A DNA stretch of 7,275 nucleotides from an uncultured Variovorax sp. (GTDB lineage Bacteria > Pseudomonadota > Gammaproteobacteria > Burkholderiales > Burkholderiaceae_C). The notes beneath the pieces were generated by a model that saw only the letters and a list, made by a program, of their open reading frames with translations, was not told where the DNA came from and searched no databases. The DNA is taken from assembly GCA_903872875.1 (NCBI GenBank), contig CAIQMJ010000018.1, positions 1 to 7,275 of the forward strand, written 5' to 3'. This document shows, in pieces, positions 5,857 to 7,275 of the stretch (positions are counted from its first letter, which is position 1; each line of letters begins with the position of its first letter). The translations under genes and the position numbers were made by a program.

Positions 5857-6015
5857 CGGCCCGATTGTCCCGCAGCGCCTGTGCCACCCTGTCGCTTACG
5901 GGCATTCCCGCATCGTGACTTTTGTTGCACTGCGCAATACTTCGGCGCTGGCGCGCAATGATTTGGGGAGTCATTGCGCTGCGCCGTTCCCATTTTTCAT
6001 TCGAAGGAAATGCCC
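5857..6015. promoter_or_regulatory. Divergent control region between selO and the acyl-CoA ligase, with GCGCAAT boxes
   Basis: This 159-base gap must hold the promoters of both flanking genes. GCGCAAT occurs at 5932-5938 and 5953-5959 in direct orientation (21 bases apart, about two helical turns) and inverted as ATTGCGC at 5973-5979. The second and third copies form a perfect 9-base inverted repeat, GCGCAATGA/TCATTGCGC, around a 9-base centre (5953-5979). TTGC-N5-GCAA (5925-5937) overlaps the first copy. A weak plus-strand promoter could be GTGACT (5915) with AATACT (5936), but the 15-base spacer is short. No clear selO promoter is visible. The repeats are seen directly; the operator role is inferred. 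Confidence 0.55.
6005..6009 (+). promoter_or_regulatory. Ribosome binding site deciding the acyl-CoA ligase start
   Basis: AGGAA at 6005-6009 lies directly against an in-frame ATG at 6010, too close to serve it, but 6 bases from the ATG at 6016. The start at 6016 is therefore chosen, giving MLGLMQDQPLL, which is also how I recall homologues beginning. Confidence 0.75.
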
Positions 6016-7275
6016 ATGCTGGGTTTGATGCAAGACCAACCGCTGCTGATTTCGTCGCTGATCGAATTCGCCGAGCGCCACCATGGCGACGCCGAGATCG
6101 TCTCGCGGCGAGTCGAAGGCGACATCCATCGCTACACCTGGACCGACGTTGCGGCGCGCGCGCGCCAGATCGCCAATGCGCTGGAAGGCGAGAACCTGCT
6201 GTTCAGCGACCGCGTTGCAACGCTGGCCTGGAACGGCTATCGGCATCTGGAGCTCTACTACGGCGTGAGCGGCTCCGGCCGTGTGCTGCACACCGTCAAT
6301 CCGCGCCTGCACCCCGACCAGATCGCCTGGATCGTCAACCATGCCGAAGATCAGATCCTGTGCTTCGACCTGAGCTTCCTGCCGCTGGTGCAGGCCGTGC
6401 ACGCGCGCTGCCCGACCGTGAAGAAGTGGATCGCGATGTGCGACGCCGACCGCCTGCCGGTCGACAGCGGCGTCCCGAACCTGGTCAGCTACGAGACCTG
6501 GATCGGCGCGCAGCCGACGGTCTACGCCTGGCCCAGCTTCGACGAGAACTCGGCGTCGAGCATGTGCTACACGAGCGGCACCACCGGCAACCCGAAGGCC
6601 GCGCTCTACAGCCACCGCTCCACGCTGCTGCACGCGTACGCGGCGGCGTTGCCCGACGTGATGTGCCTGTCGGCGCGCGACTCCGTGCTGCCGGTGGTGC
6701 CGATGTTCCACGTCAACGCGTGGGGCATCCCGTACTCGGCCGCGCTGGCGGGCGCCAAGCTCGTGTTCCCGGGTCCCGCGATGGATGGCAAGTCGGTGTT
6801 CGAGCTGATCGAGTCCGAGAAGGTCAGCTTCGCCGCTGGCGTGCCGACGGTCTGGCAGATGCTGCTCGGCCACGCGCAGACCCACGGCCTGAAGTTCTCC
6901 ACGCTCAAGCGCACCGTGATCGGCGGCTCGGCCTGTCCGCCGGCGATGATCCGCGCCTTCCAGGAGCAGTACGGCGTCGAGGTGCTGCATGCCTGGGGCA
7001 TGACCGAGATGAGCCCGCTGGGCACGCTGTGCACGCTGAAGAACAAGCACCTTGCGCTGTCGTCCGAGGAGCAGACCGCCATCCGCATGAAGCAGGGCCG
7101 CGCGATCTTCGGCGTGGACATGAAGATCGTGGACGGCAACAACCAGGAGCTGCCGTGGGACGGCAAGGCCTACGGCGACCTGTTGGTGAAGGGCCCGTGG
7201 ATCGTCAAGGAATACTTCAAGGGCGAGGGCGGCGATCCGCTGATTCCCGACGCCGAGGACCGCGGCTGGTTCCCC
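6016..7275 (+). CDS. Fatty-acyl/3-(methylthio)propionyl-type acyl-CoA ligase (AMP-binding), 3' truncated by window
   Basis: An ANL-superfamily enzyme that activates a carboxylic acid with ATP to an acyl-adenylate and transfers it to CoA. 420 codons are visible with no stop, of roughly 540-550 usual for this AlkK/DmdB-like group. The start MLGLMQDQPLLISSLIEFAERHHGD is typical of that group. The phosphate-binding loop YTSGTTGNPKAALYSHRS begins at Y185 (TSGTTGNPK, 186-194). VVPMFHVNAWGIPY and FAAGVPTVWQ follow, then the adenylate motif AWGMTEMSP (326-334). The C-terminal lid with its catalytic Lys lies beyond the window. Substrate cannot be read from sequence: medium- or long-chain fatty acids and 3-methylthiopropionate are all annotated in this group. 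It is transcribed divergently from selO, and the shared region holds repeat boxes that may bind its regulator. Confidence 0.93.
   Translation, partial: MLGLMQDQPLLISSLIEFAERHHGDAEIVSRRVEGDIHRYTWTDVAARARQIANALEGENLLFSDRVATLAWNGYRHLELYYGVSGSGRVLHTVNPRLHPDQIAWIVNHAEDQILCFDLSFLPLVQAVHARCPTVKKWIAMCDADRLPVDSGVPNLVSYETWIGAQPTVYAWPSFDENSASSMCYTSGTTGNPKAALYSHRSTLLHAYAAALPDVMCLSARDSVLPVVPMFHVNAWGIPYSAALAGAKLVFPGPAMDGKSVFELIESEKVSFAAGVPTVWQMLLGHAQTHGLKFSTLKRTVIGGSACPPAMIRAFQEQYGVEVLHAWGMTEMSPLGTLCTLKNKHLALSSEEQTAIRMKQGRAIFGVDMKIVDGNNQELPWDGKAYGDLLVKGPWIVKEYFKGEGGDPLIPDAEDRGWFP

Noticed and set aside
5915..5941. Sigma-70-like promoter GTGACT/AATACT for the acyl-CoA ligase
   Set aside because: Both boxes match only four of six bases and the spacer is 15, so it was not listed as a separate feature.
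4417..5961. 514-codon open frame on the plus strand opposite selO
   Set aside because: It runs antisense over the clearly homologous selO; long antisense frames are expected in GC-rich DNA. The translation is Arg/Ala/Val/His-rich with no recognisable motif.
5971..7050. 359-codon minus-strand open frame opposite the acyl-CoA ligase
   Set aside because: It is antisense to a gene with intact AMP-binding motifs. Its product is rich in Arg, His and Gln and looks like a codon-mirror shadow.
1..7275. Mobile element, CRISPR array, tRNA/rRNA, toxin-antitoxin or defence genes
   Set aside because: No transposase or integrase motifs, no regularly spaced repeats and no tRNA-like cloverleaf were seen. 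Every sizeable region is taken by a recognised housekeeping-type gene with uniform composition.

Overview
The window is ordinary chromosomal DNA from a GC-rich betaproteobacterium, most probably Burkholderiales (Rubrivivax/Leptothrix/Comamonadaceae-like). The grounds are high GC with G/C-ending codons, the gene set selO-msrB-yciB-bolA-parvulin isomerase, the wording of each protein, and a G/C-rich intergenic repeat of a style common in that order. The lineage is inferred from remembered family sequences; no search was run. Nothing suggests a mobile element, prophage, CRISPR array or RNA gene.

Layout. Plus strand: the 3' end of purL (1-1053; purine synthesis), then after 82 bases holding two small hairpins, a YgiD/DODA-type extradiol dioxygenase with an apparent Tat signal (1136-2053). 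A near-perfect hairpin with A- and T-tracts (2051-2080) closes that gene and probably also ends the convergent minus-strand transcript. The convergent gap also holds a compact G/C-rich repeat with competing hairpins (2121-2204).

Minus strand, read right to left: selO (5856-4354), msrB (4357-3929), yciB (3885-3343), bolA (3346-3083) and a periplasmic parvulin-type peptidyl-prolyl isomerase (2990-2205). Two junctions, selO/msrB and yciB/bolA, are 4-base ATGA overlaps, so this looks like one five-gene operon. SelO (redox-linked protein AMPylation) and MsrB (methionine sulfoxide repair) share an oxidative-stress theme. YciB, BolA and the isomerase are linked to envelope, morphology and protein folding or Fe-S/redox roles.

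A 159-base divergent control region (5857-6015) separates selO from a plus-strand acyl-CoA ligase (6016-7275, cut by the window end). It carries three GCGCAAT boxes, two in direct orientation 21 bases apart and one inverted, which form the best candidate operator here. No previously undescribed system is evident. The points most worth a second look are this operator candidate, the Tat-like leader on the dioxygenase, the tight selO-msrB coupling and the convergent-gap repeat.
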